A program made the position numbers and the translations under genes. A stretch of DNA of 64,000 nucleotides, taken from the NCBI GenBank assembly GCA_963575745.1, contig CAUYUJ010008091.1, positions 186,174-250,173 of the forward strand. Direction: 5' to 3'. Position 1 is the stretch's first letter. Each line of letters opens with the position of its first letter. The notes under the pieces are model-generated. The model ran no database searches. It was not told where the DNA came from and was given only the letters and a program-made list of their open reading frames with translations. The stretch is from Prorocentrum cordatum. Its lineage: Eukaryota > Sar > Dinophyceae > Prorocentrales > Prorocentraceae. This document shows positions 12,330-22,085 of this stretch, one piece after another.

Positions 12330-12545
12330 ACGGGACAAGCATAGGGACCACCATCGGGACCACCATCGGGACACCCTCGGGACCCCATCGGGAATCCATC
12401 GGGACACCATCAGGGCACCGTGTGGCCACCATGGGGACACCATCTGGGCTGGACACCATCGGGACACCATCGGGATACCATGTGGACACGATCCAGATAC
12501 CATCCTGACACCATAGAGACACCATCGGGACATCCCGGGCCACCG
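12330..12545. repeat. CACCATCGGGAC minisatellite
   Basis: Tandem degenerate copies of an 11-13 bp unit, CACCATCGGGA or GGGACACCATC. A related shorter block is at 13305-13390, where GGACACCG/GACACTG units precede a duplicated segment. Confidence 0.85.
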
Positions 12546-12735
12546 ACTGCCAATCAGGGGGGCAGCATCATTTTGCCAAGTTTCGCCCCAGCCACGGAGA
12601 TTCATCTCGCTCGCCCACCCACGCAACTTCGCCTCGCCAACCCGCACGACATGAACACGAAACCGAAACCGATTTTCCTGTGGGGGTATCCGTGTCACTT
12701 CGATCTCTCCCCCCCCAGACTCAGATGTACATGTG
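12546..12735. repeat. Dispersed duplication, copy 1
   Basis: Unique-looking segment that recurs, diverged, at about 13390-13585. Shared landmarks are CATC(C)CTCTCGCT/CATCTCGCTCGCCCA, ACGAAACCGAAA and CGATTT(T/C)CC(T/G)GTGGGGG. Both copies follow a GGGACACC-type minisatellite, so the pair was probably duplicated together with it. Confidence 0.6.
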
Positions 12736-12824
12736 TATATATACATATATTAGTGTATAAGCAAACCTGTACGACCACCCTTCGGGTGATGATAAAGTTA
12801 GGGGTGGGGGAAATCAACGTCTCA

Positions 12825-13305
12825 ATATTATTATCGATCTCACAATCGATCTACAAATCGGTACCACTATCGATCTCACTATAGATCGCACTGTCGATCT
12901 CACTCGATCGATCCCATTATGGATCTCAGCATCGATGTTACAATCGATCCCATTATCGATCTCACAGTCAATCTCACTACCCCTCTTATTATCATCGATC
13001 TCACTATCAATCGCACAATCGATCTCACGAACAATCTCACTCGGTCAGTCTCACTTTTGGTGTCACGATCGAACTTGCTACCGATCTCACTATCGAACTT
13101 GCGATCGATCACAAGATCGACCTCCCTATCGATCTCACCATCGATCTCACTGTCGATCTTGAGAAATCGATCCCACTGTCGATCGCACGAACGATCTCAC
13201 TACTGCACCTTGTCATCGATCCCACGATCGATCTCACTGCATCGTTCCCATCAAGCCCACTAACGATCTCACTATCGATCTCACTGTCGATCTCACTACG
13301 TAACA
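12825..13305. repeat. ATCGATCTCACT satellite
   Basis: About 40 degenerate copies of a 12-bp unit, ATCGATCTCACT (variants CTATCGATCTCA and CAATCGATCTCA). Every unit carries an ATCGAT palindrome. Confidence 0.9.
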
Positions 13306-13389
13306 CTGATGAGACACTGGTGAGACACTGCCGGGACAGCGACGGGACACCGGCGGACACCCGCTCGACACCCCCGGCCACCGCCGGAC

Positions 13390-13585
13390 AACCCGGGTGG
13401 AGCGGTCGTTTGGCCCGGCGGCGCCCCCAGCCAGAGGAGGGTTCATCCCTCTCGCTGGCCCACGCACGTTCGCCGCGCCCGCACGCACGAGACGACCACG
13501 AAACCGAAAACCGATTTCCCGGTGGGGGGCTCTCCGTTTCACTGCGATCTCACCCCTCTCGCCTCCCACATACACATACGACTCG
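13390..13585. repeat. Dispersed duplication, copy 2
   Basis: Partner of 12546-12735, ending near CATACACATACGACTCG. No coding signal. Confidence 0.55.
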
Positions 13586-13808
13586 AGTGGTTCTCACTCG
13601 GAGCCACTGAGCTCACGCAGAGAATGCTAGTCAACAGGCACTGCCGTTTTACCATGGCAGTCGCGGAGACGGGATGACACGCCCACGAAGGACGCAGCAA
13701 TTCAGGAACCCCCCGAAATCCAATACATCCCGAGCAGCATCCGAGTCCCCCGACCCACCGCTCAGGCATGGTAGCGGGGTAGTCCGAAGGCCATTCGATC
13801 TGTGCACA

Positions 13809-13810
<2 letters not shown>

Positions 13811-13842
<32 letters not shown>
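13811..13842. repeat. TA microsatellite
   Basis: (TA)n of about 15 units, followed by ACACACATAG. Confidence 0.93.
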
Positions 13843-13848
<6 letters not shown>

Positions 13849-14069
13849 GATTTGTACAGATATACACACGGCAGTAGGCCATGACACGAAGCCACCAGGA
13901 GCCGAAAAACGACGAACACGTGGCCGTCACGAAGTCCTGGCGCCTCACAGACCCGAGTGATCCGAGGAGAGCCACCCACAGGGGCGGCCCCCCTCTCGCT
14001 CGCCCCCCTCCCCGTACGAGGTGTAACTCCTGGGAGGCCTTCGTCGCCAGGAAGATGGGGGGCGCTGAA

Positions 14070-14430
14070 CTCCCGTCTTCTCCTCCCTCCTCCTTCTCCT
14101 CCTCCTCCGCCTCCTCCTCCTCCTCCCTCCTCCCTTCGCCCTCCTCTCCTCCTCCTCCTCCTACTCCTCCCCCTCCTCCTCCTCCCTCCTCCTCCTCCTC
14201 CTCCTCCTCCTGCTCCTCCTCCTCCCTCTCTCTCCTCCTCCTCCTCCTCCTCCTACTCCTCCCCCTCCTCCTCCTACTCCTCCTCCTCCTCCTCCTGCTC
14301 TCCTCCTCCTCTCCTCCTCCTCCTCCTCCTCCTCCTCCTACTCCTCCCCTCCTCCTCCTCCTCCTCCTCCTCCTGCTCTCCTCCTCCTCCTCCTCCTCCT
14401 CCTCCTCCTCCTCCTCCTCTGGTTCCTCCT
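14070..14430. repeat. CCT microsatellite
   Basis: Long CCT/CTC array with internal duplications of CCTACTCCTCCCC. It has open frames on both strands but no real coding signal. Confidence 0.95.
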
Positions 14431-14843
14431 CTATCATCCCCCTCTTGGGATATGACGGCTTCCTAGCCTTTGTTCAACTGCGTACTCTACCACATGCCAG
14501 ATCAAGGCAACTCGGCTGGGAATCGTTTCTTGATGGGCTGGTAGGGTTACGCGGAACGTCTAGAATTAAAGCCATTCCGCTGGAGCAGTCCAAATGAAAC
14601 CCAGGACTAAGCCCCATCATGCCGGCTAGATTAGGATGCAGAATTGAGCGGCGCAGTGCCTGGTGAGGCTTGTTTTTGGGCAAGGGATACAGGCCTCAGA
14701 AGACATTAGCGAACACTCATGCCACATTCGTCTGTCAATGCCCCCCCAATGCTCAAAGTTGGCGGTAGGTCACATGAGTTGCACTTCCACCGCAGTCTTC
14801 CCCGCGCGTGCCACCTTTGAATCTGGGGGAGAGGGGTATTGCG
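14431..14843. other. Unassigned region
   Basis: Moderate-GC unique DNA after the CCT array. It was checked by eye for tRNA-like cloverleaf, 5S or spliced-leader features and for protein motifs; none was found. Confidence 0.45.
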
Positions 14844-14989
14844 TATCCACCGCCTGTGGAACCGACGTCCTGGGACCCCAGCGGGCGGTGGATATGGACA
14901 TGTTTGGCCTCCCTGGGGCCCGAATATATCCAGATCCACCGCCCGCCGACATTCCCGAAGGTCGACCCCCCAGGCGGTGGCCATGGATA
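14844..14989. repeat. Imperfect foldback element
   Basis: Two arms of about 55-60 bp in inverted orientation: 14844-14898 begins TATCCACCGCC and ends GGCGGTGGATATGGA; 14929-14989 begins TCCAGATCCACCGCCCGCC and ends GGCGGTGGCCATGGATA. The loop is about 30 bp. Each arm is itself palindromic at its ends (CCACCGCC..GGCGGTGG), so four hairpin bases could form. No coding capacity. Confidence 0.65.
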
Positions 14990-15054
14990 AATCCCCGTGT
15001 CGGATTCTCGGCCACAGAAAGATTGACGCGCACAAAGGGTTGGCGCGAGGGAGG

Positions 15055-15205
15055 TGGCCTTCTAATGAGGCGGGACGCTTCTTAGAAGGCAGGGGCCTTC
15101 TCAGAAGGGCCTGGAAACTTCCACGAAGGCTCCTCAGAAGCCGGGAGGGCTTCTGAGAGGGGCCCTGCCTTCGTAGGGGCTCCCCCGCCTTCTCAGAAGG
15201 CCGCC
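15055..15205. repeat. CCTTCTCAGAAGG palindromic minisatellite
   Basis: Degenerate units around CTTCTCAGAAGG/CTTCTTAGAAGG, a 10-12 bp near-palindrome, repeated about six times in both orientations. Confidence 0.7.
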
Positions 15206-15274
15206 CCCCTCGCGCTCCCCCCTTGCGCGTGCCGCGACATGTATCCGCGCCGATGCTGGATTTGGCCTCCCTGG

Positions 15275-15438
15275 ATGAAAAGGGGCCCCAGGACACACAA
15301 ATAAATACATACAAGTAAACATATTCTCTATATTTTCCCATATTTTCTGGGTTATTGTCTTCCCCCCCACTTCCCATATTTTCCCATATTTCTGGGGAAT
15401 CGACGATTAATAGTGTTTGTGTGTTTTTTCCCTCCTGA
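15275..15438. mobile_element. 164-bp element, family E, copy 2
   Basis: Starts TGAAAAGGGGCCCC and ends CCCTCCTGA; carries the CCCATATTTTC interior, TCTTCCCCCCCACTTCCC and the GGGGAATCGACGATTAAT block shared with the other two copies. The possible flanking direct repeat here is short and diverged (CTGGATTTGGCCTCCCTG against CTGGAGTTGCACCCTG). Confidence 0.75.
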
Positions 15439-15850
15439 CTGGAGTTGCACCCTGAACCCCCTCCAGCGCGCCTCCGAAGTATACAACCGCCGCCAAGCCT
15501 CCATCACTTGGCCCACGTTAGGGCCCAGCCGGGCCCGCTCCCAGGGCTCGAGCAGGAGATCGACTACAGAACTGATTTGCCCCAGAACCCCACGGGCCTT
15601 TGGGACTAAGGTGGTCGAACAATAGATGTCTGTCCTCTTCCTGTAAACGCCTTCCATTCCGAGATGTTTGCATCCCCCTCCTCCCTGGGTCTGGAAGGGG
15701 GGGGCCGAAGGGGTTAGAGCGTCCAAGATGGCCCCGATTCCAAGTGCTCTCGGAGCCCCCTCAGGACACCCCCCAAGAAGCCAACATCTATAAACACCTA
15801 CGGACAATCAATGAGTTGTGTCTGCTCGCCCGTTCGCTTCCGATGCGCTT
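15439..15850. other. Unassigned region
   Basis: No gene recognised. It holds, in reverse orientation at about 15550-15575, a motif CTGTAGTCGATCTCCT that also occurs near 16513 and 23432 and, as CTGTGGTCGATCTCCT, in reverse near 23125: a small dispersed repeat. Confidence 0.45.
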
Positions 15851-16115
15851 TGGGGGCCTCAAGATGGCCCCAAGATGGCCTAAGAGAGCCCCACGAAGGG
15901 CCCAAGAGGCCTCCCAATAGCGCCCAAGAGCGGCCCAAGAGAGCCCCAAGAGGGGATGTTGCTGGTCCCAGAAGGGGCAAGGCAAATGGGACCCCCCCCT
16001 TTTGATCGATAGCCCCGAAGATGGCCCTAAGGGGCCCTCCAGGGCTCCCAAGGGACCCCCCAAAGGCCCCAAGACCCCCCAAAAGAGCTCCAAGAAGACC
16101 TGACGATTCCCCAAG
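15851..16115. repeat. CCAAGAGGCCCC-type minisatellite
   Basis: Degenerate CCCCAAGATGG/GCCCAAGAGGC units, the same family as 10790-11320, again next to a segment containing a GACAATCAATGA-like core (15803-15815). Confidence 0.8.
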
Positions 16116-16154
16116 GGGGCTTCAAGAGGCGATGTTGAGGGTTCTGTCCTTGTC

Positions 16155-16230
16155 CTCGTTGTCCTCCTCCTCCTCCTCCTCCTCCTCCTCCTCCTCCTCC
16201 TCCTCCTCCTCCTCCTCCTCCTCTTCCTTT
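16155..16230. repeat. CTC microsatellite
   Basis: Uninterrupted (CTC)n of about 20 units, followed by TTCCTCTT and GTCGTC degenerations to 16290. Confidence 0.93.
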
Positions 16231-16632
16231 TCCTCTTCCTCCTATTCGTCGTCATTGTCGTCGTCGTCGCCTTCCTCCTCATCCCCCTTTCCTCGCCCCC
16301 ACGCGGGCCCCAGGGATGGCCCGAAGAGAGGCCCTCCAAGCCCTCAAGGCCACTCAGCCTGGTTGCCTGCTTTGCTTCACTACGTGTGTCTCTTCGTCCC
16401 TTTCTCCGTCAGATCACATGGGCAGGGTTTGTGCGTGGGCTGGGGGGGCATACGCGAAGCGTGACTAATTGCTGTTTGCTGACTCGGCCAAAGCATGTTT
16501 GGCGCACATCGGTTCTGTAGTCGATCTCCTACTCGAAGGGCGCGCTCTGGCCAAGAAAATCCCGAGGAGAATGCCCGCCGCGCCCTGAGATCCGTGTGCT
16601 GCATGTTCTGTCCCACTGGACGTTTGCGCCCT

Positions 16633-16801
16633 CGGGGATGGACAGACCCCCCTTTAGTAAAACGTGGGTTCAGCGATAACGACCTGAGGTCCAAACCTGG
16701 CGGGCGCGAGCCTGGAAAATTACGGCCGCGGCGCCCTCCCGAGAACCGAACAGGGACCATTCCCTAATCGACGTGTCACTGCTGGGGGCTCTGGCCACCC
16801 C
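16633..16801. mobile_element. Inverted-repeat element, family C, copy 1
   Basis: About 170 bp with roughly 30-40 bp terminal inverted repeats: left CGGGGATGGACAGACCCCCC, right the reverse complement of CGGGGGTGGCCAGAGCCCCC, each continuing to a GTGACACG/AACACG block. The interior (GACCTGAGG..CCAAACCTGGCGGGCGC..GAGAACCGAACA) is shared with 49632-49800. The flanks GCGCCCT and ACGCCCG may be a diverged target-site duplication. Non-coding. Confidence 0.75.
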
Positions 16802-16806
16802 CGACG

Positions 16807-17900
16807 CCCGGTCTCGGGCCCCCTGGGGCCACGGATCGACCCCGCTCGACAAGTAACGCAGACGCCGTCGTCGTCGCGTGCTCTTGCGGCTTCTGCTCGC
16901 CACGTCGGATCTCATATAGAGTGGCGACGAGGGCCCTCCACTGGGCATCGCTCGGACGTCCATTCCCTGTGTTTTTTTCGGTTTCGTGCGTGGTTTTTTC
17001 GCCAAATGATCAAGGATGCTCCTCAATGGTCCTCGCCGAAGGAAAAATTCACACGTCCGAGCGATGCCAAGTCCATGGGAGTTCCAACGAGGTGGAAGCG
17101 AGGGAAGGGCATCGGTGGCGATGCGTCTGTCTCCCCTGGGGCACCAAACCAAGATCTTAAGGCGAAGCCAGGGCGATGATCCATTCGGGCGCTGGAGGAC
17201 GTCTCCAGCTGGTCGCCGGCGGCTGGCGGCTCTGGAGGACATCCCAGGCGCTGCGGCCTTCTCAGACGGTTCAGGAACGCTCTGAGAGCCTTCCACAACG
17301 CCATGAAACGGACTTGCCCTTGTCCTACAGTCGGACCTGGGCCAGGAGAACACCCCTAAAGAACATGAGACCCTCCGTCGGCCAAAACACACAGAACATC
17401 CGAGGGTACCCTCCACAGGATGCACAAGAACACCGGACAAACAGAAAGAACATCGGGGTACCCTCCCCTGATCGACCTCGATCTTAAACCTCGGCCCGAC
17501 CATAGCCCCGTCCGACAAGGTCCACTCCAAACCTGTCCCTCACCCTGGCCAGTTTCCGTCCCGGGTCAATGTTTTCAAGGCCCCAGGGGCCAGAAGCGGC
17601 CCCCCGTTTGTGACGCCAACAAATCAGGCAGAGCCTGCATCCCCAGAGATCCGACGTCGTGATTTCTTTCAATATGGGGTCCCCGGAAGGCTCGACCCAT
17701 TCCCCAGGACAGGTTCTCCATCCTGAACCGTTTCTTGACGGCCCCGGGGCCCGGCGAGGGCCCCTGGAGGCCGAACACGGCGAAAAACCTCCGTCTTGAC
17801 TTTTTCGCAACGCTGGATCTCTGGGTCCCGAAACCTCCCCCCCCTCCACTTCGCCAGGGTCCGCGGCACACAGCCCGTGCCGGCTACACGCAGGGGCGGC
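16807..17900. other. Unassigned region
   Basis: GC-rich unique DNA with pieces of dispersed repeats. 17720-17810 (TTGACGGCCCCGGGGCC followed by AAAAACCTCCGTC) resembles 22555-22620. 17180-17285 resembles 8990 and 9205. No protein family recognised in any frame. Confidence 0.45.
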
Positions 17901-17928
17901 CCTATATATATATATATATATATATATG

Positions 17929-18886
17929 CAAGACTGCAGTGGCGCTTCGCGCCATGCACCTTGGTCCTTGAAGTTTGGTATGCAGGCGGAATGGCAGGAA
18001 GGTCAAGCCGACAATTTAGCGATAACTCCTGGTTGCCTTTTTCCGGCATCGCCGCTATAATGATGTTATTCGTTATCCTTCCTCCATGGTTATTGTTCCT
18101 TATTTTCGCCATACCCTGCGCATTCTCCCCATCCTCCTCAGCTATTTTTTGCGGGGGCTCCTCCTTGGAGAGCCTCTAGGGGCCTCACAAAAGTTGTTCC
18201 GGGCATTCTTAAAGCCTTCTGGAGGCCTCCTGGGCGTATTCTGGGGGCCTCCGGGGGTTTCCTCGGGCCACCCTGCCTCCAACCGCCGTCTCCCTGAACG
18301 ACCGAATCACGATTTGGAAGTCTTCGGAGGGTGTCTTTGGGCCATCTTGGGCCGCCATGGGGCTCTCTGAGGGCCATCTTGGACCCGTGTTGTGCCGTTT
18401 TGGGGCTTTCTTGGACTGCCTGGAAGCCCTTTCGGATGGTTGTGGGGCGATTTGGGAACCTCCCAGGCGGCTTCGGACGCCCAGAAGACCGCCGTCTTGG
18501 AGCGTCGGGAAGCCGAAAAGAGGAGAACCCCACAATTCACCAAAAACCCACAGAAAATCAATGATTTTTGCCTCGGGGGGCCTTCTTGGGAGTGCTCTTG
18601 GAGGCCTCTTTGGGGCCGTCCTGGAGGCCTCTTGGGCCATCTTGAGGTCACGTCGGTCACTCTTGGAGCGCTCTTGTGCTGTCTTGGGGGTCTCTGGGAC
18701 GTCTCCGATGACCCCCCTGATCGCCCTAAGTGTGCTGGGAAGGCTTGGCAAAACGCCTTGCGAGGCCCGGTGGCCGCTTCAAAGCCCGTCCGGAGGGCCC
18801 CAAAGCCCCAGGTCCCGGGAGTCCGGTTTTGGGGGGGGGGGGGACGGGTTTTCCCCCCGCCCGGGCTTATAAAAATATAGGAAGAG

Positions 18887-18892
<6 letters not shown>
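17929..18892. repeat. Roughly 0.96-kb repeat unit, copy 1 of a tandem pair
   Basis: Begins CAAGACTGCAGTGGCGCTTC directly after a (TA)n tract and ends ATAGGAAGAGGAATATATAT at the next (TA)n tract. It is repeated 1082 bp downstream at 19011 with only scattered single-base differences. The first 230 bp are unique-looking; the remainder is built from GGGCCATCTTGGG-type units, the reverse of the CCAAGAGG satellite. On the minus strand a 60-residue frame starting MAKIRNNNHGGRITNN and ending [10 protein letters not shown] is intact in both copies. Whether it is ever expressed is unknown. Confidence 0.9.
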
Positions 18893-18930
<38 letters not shown>

Positions 18931-19010
18931 GTATACATATAAATATTATAATATATATATATATATATATATGTACATATATCAAAAATAAACATATATA
19001 TATATATATA
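18893..19010. repeat. AT-rich microsatellite between duplicated units
   Basis: (TA)n with ACACATGTATAC, AAATATTATA and AAAAATAAAC interruptions. Confidence 0.92.
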
Positions 19011-19974
19011 CAAGACTGCAGTGGCGCTTCGCGCCATGCACCTTGGTCCTTGAAGTTTGGTATGCAGGCGGAATGGCAGGAAGGTCAAGCCGACAATTTA
19101 GCGATAACTCCTGGTTGCCTTTTTCCGGCATCGCCGCTATGATGATGTTATTCGTTATCCTTCCTCCATGGTTATTGTTCCTTATTTTCGCCATACCCTG
19201 CGCATTCTCCCCATCCTCCTCAGCTCTTTTTTGCGGGGGCTCCTCCTTGGAGAGCCTCTAGGGGCCTCACAAAAGTTGTTTCGGGCTTTCTTAAGGCCTT
19301 CTGGAGGCCTCCTGGGCGTATTCTGGGGGCCTCCGGGGGCTTCCTCGGGCCACCCTGCCTCCAACCGCCGTCTCCCTGAACGACCGAATCACGATTTGGA
19401 ATTCTTCGGAGGGTGTCTTTGGGCCATCTTGGGCCGCCATGGGGCTCTCTGAGGGCCATCTTGGACCCGTGTTGTGCCGTTTTGGGGCTTTCTTGGACTG
19501 CCTGGAAGCCCTTTCGGATGGTTGTGGGGCGATTTGGGAACCTCCCAGGCGGCTTCGGACGCCCAGAAGACCGCCGTCTTGGAGCGTCGGGAAGCCGAAA
19601 AGAGGAGAACCCCACAATTCACCAAAAACCCACAGAAAATCAATGATTTTTGCCTCGGGGGGCCTTCTTGGGAGTGCTCTTGGAGGCCTCTTTGGGGCCG
19701 TCCTGGAGGCCTCTTGGGCCATCTTGAGGTCACGTCGGTCACTCTTGGAGCGCTCTTGTGCTGTCTTGGGGGTCTCTGGGACGTCTCCGATGACCCCCCT
19801 GATCGCCCTAAGTGTGCTGGGAAGGCTTGGCAAAACGCCTTGCGAGGCCCGGTGGCCGCTTCAAAGCCCGTCCGGAGGGCCCCAAAGCCCCAGGTCCCGG
19901 GAGTCCGGTTTTGGGAGGGGGGGGTGACGGGTGTTCCCCCCGCCCGGGCTTATAAAATATAGGAAGAGGAATAT
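19011..19974. repeat. Roughly 0.96-kb repeat unit, copy 2 of a tandem pair
   Basis: Near-identical to 17929-18892 (for example ATGATGATG replaces ATAATGATG early in the unit, and TTCTTAAGG replaces TTCTTAAAG). It ends in the same GGAAGAGGAATATATAT but is followed by GATA repeats instead of TA repeats. An inverted, diverged relative of the internal part (AGCGTCGGGAAGCCGAAAAG in reverse) is at about 41930-41960. Confidence 0.9.
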
Positions 19975-19975
19975 A

Positions 19976-19982
19976 TATGTAT

Positions 19983-20041
<59 letters not shown>

Positions 20042-20070
20042 TAGATAGATAGATAGATATATAGATATAG
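19976..20070. repeat. GATA microsatellite
   Basis: (GATA)n of about 20 units bounded by TATATGTATATA and GATATATAGATATAG. Confidence 0.95.
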
Positions 20071-20779
20071 GCAGGCGCGGCCTCTGCTGCGCGGCCCGAG
20101 GGGGAGCCCCTCTCGGGACACCGCCAGGCGCGCAAGCCGCTGCCATCGCATCGCATCCGGCGATCGGCGGGGCCGCGCTGGGCCCGCACCAGAGGGGTCT
20201 TGCAGCAGAGCGCAGATAATCCACCCTCGTAGCAATCGCCCCGACACGCGAAGCCGTTTAGTGAACGCACCCCAGGGAGGGATCGAACAGGGCAGGGCTG
20301 TCTAGTAAACGCCCAGGGCCGTCTGGTAAACGCCAGTTGTCCGCTCCGGGTGGTTTTCCCTCCCTTGATGCATGCAGCCGATTTCGGGGGAGTCCAAAAG
20401 GGGAGCGCCCAACAGGGGGCGGGCGCAAATCATGGCCGGCGGCATATGCGCGGCCCAGGGGGGGGCAGGGGACGTACTGGCATAGTAAGACGAGGCGCCA
20501 TGAAATCTGCAGAGGTATCATGGCCCGGCCATGACGTCCACCCCCCCCGCGTCAGCACCCCCACCTTTGCCGCCCCCGACGGTTTTGTTCCGCCCCCCTG
20601 GCTCCAGCACTCCCGGGCCGGCCCGAGGAAGGGGTCGCCCTTGGAAGAGCGCACCTGGGCGGCGCGCACTCTTCATACCCGGGGGTGGCGCGAGGGGTGC
20701 GGCCGTCGAGAGGGGAAGCCAGGGGGGGGCTTCTTATAGAAGGGGGGGGGGCCCACTCGCAAGGACAGAAAAGGCTTTG
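20071..20779. other. Unassigned region
   Basis: GC-rich DNA; 20280-20340 repeats a short TAGTAAACGCC / TGGTAAACGCC phrase. No gene recognised. Confidence 0.45.
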
Positions 20780-20926
20780 GTCGGGCATGCCCTCCTGTAG
20801 GCAGAGTCTGGAAGGGAGAAATTGCAAAAAAAATACGCAACCATAGCCAAACATAATCAAACATCATCCTCTGATTATGTTTCAACTGTTCTTGAATATT
20901 CCTCCTGTAGAGGGACATGCCCGACT
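20780..20926. mobile_element. Inverted-repeat element, family A, copy 1
   Basis: About 147 bp. The left end GTCGGGCATGCCCTCCTGTAGG and the right end CCTCCTGTAGAGGGACATGC plus CCGAC are imperfect inverted repeats. The interior is A-rich (GCAAAAAAAATACG) and shares GTTT..ACTGTT..TTGAA and the right end with 53836-53985. Non-coding, MITE-like. Confidence 0.62.
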
Positions 20927-21377
20927 TAAAGAAAGGCCTGAGAGATTATACAGTGGAGGCATTGGACAAGGATCCCTCAGGTCAAGATTCCAGGGTCTGG
21001 AGACCAACGGAACCCCAATCGTGGATCGGACGTGGATGCCACCGCCGTCCTCATCAGGCAAGGGATCCTCCAGAGTCTGCAGCCTCCTGGGCGCACTCCT
21101 GAACGAGCGCCTCCACCTTACGAGAGAGCCTCCTGACAAGCCGCGGGGGGGGGGGGCGGTTAAAAAAAACACGTGAAACCTCTTGAGAATTCTACGAATT
21201 ACTCCGACGGAAGGAACCCACATGAGAATCCTCTGGGCGAATCTAGGAAAAACCCTCACCGTCGTCCTCGTGGTTGGTGAGGCGTCCTGGCTGTCTCTTC
21301 TGCGTATATTTCTTCTCGCCCTGGCGCGGGCCCTCCCTCCGCTCCCTACGTTGCCCCCGACCTCGCCCTCCTGTTTT
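20927..21377. other. Unassigned region with a short exon-like frame
   Basis: On the minus strand at about 21070-21140 a short non-repetitive frame (KVEALVQECAQEAADSGG) ends at a TGA near 21067-21069. It could be the last exon of a diverged gene but is too short to assign. A poly-G tract lies at about 21145-21158. Confidence 0.35.
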
Positions 21378-21490
21378 GGCTCCGGACATTCAGAAAATGG
21401 CCCGGGAGTGGTGTTCTGGGAGCACGAAGAACACGAAGTGGCCTACAGTTGGCTCCGGGCATTCAAAATGTGGCCCGGGAATAGATTAGT
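21378..21490. repeat. 73-bp satellite, outlying 1.5 copies
   Basis: GGCTCCGGACATTC at 21378 recurs as GGCTCCGGGCATTC at 21451. It is the same unit as the array at 26165-26575. Confidence 0.88.
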
Positions 21491-21866
21491 AACATGATCC
21501 GCGGGCCCCATAGGGAGGGGGCTCGGCTTCCGCTTGAGACTTCCTCACAATTCACTAACAAATGTGGCCTGGGAATGGCGTTCTGGCAGCGCGAGAGCAC
21601 AAAAGTGGCGACAATCATAGGAATCGGATGACCCGCTCGGATTAATGACATGACCCGCGGGCCCCATAGGGAGGGGGCTCCCGCTTGAGACTTCCTCGCA
21701 ATTCACTGACAAATGTGGCCTGGGAATGGCGTTCTGGCAGCGCGAGGGCCCAAAAGTGACGACAATTACAGGAATTTGATGACTCGCTCGGATTAATCAC
21801 ATGATCCGCGGGCCCCATAGGGAGGGGGCTCCCGCTTGAGACTTCCTCGCAATTCACTCACAGACG
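21491..21866. repeat. 151-156 bp tandem repeat, about 2.4 copies
   Basis: The unit begins GCGGGCCCCATAGGGAGGGG at about 21501, 21657 and 21808, and contains CAATTCACT, AATGTGGCCTGGGAATGGCG and TCGGATTAAT. The GTGGCCTGGGAATGG phrase links it to the neighbouring 73-bp satellite. Confidence 0.9.
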
Positions 21867-21869
21867 AGG

Positions 21870-22085
21870 CCCAAGGCGAGTGAGTGAGTGAGTGAATGAG
21901 TGACTGACGACTGGTGATGATGATCATTATCACACTCTCTCACGCGCACACTCATCATCATCATCATCATATGTGAGCGCTGATGAGTCAGTGAGTGAGT
22001 GAGTGAGTGGGTGGGTGAGTGAGTGAGTGAGTGAGTGTGTGTGTGAGGGATGATGAGTGAGTGAGTGAGTGAGGAATGAGTGATG
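21870..22085. repeat. GAGT tetranucleotide repeats
   Basis: (GTGA)n blocks around a short CATCATCATC segment and a TCACACTCTCTCACGCGCAC segment that is complementary to them, so hairpins can form. Confidence 0.9.

Noticed and set aside
14470-14680. Possible small structured RNA gene
   Set aside because: No cloverleaf, 5S boxes or terminator could be drawn; left as unassigned.
21067-21140. Exon-like frame KVEALVQECAQEAADSGG ending in a stop
   Set aside because: Too short, no splice partner and no recognised family; mentioned within the regional entry only.
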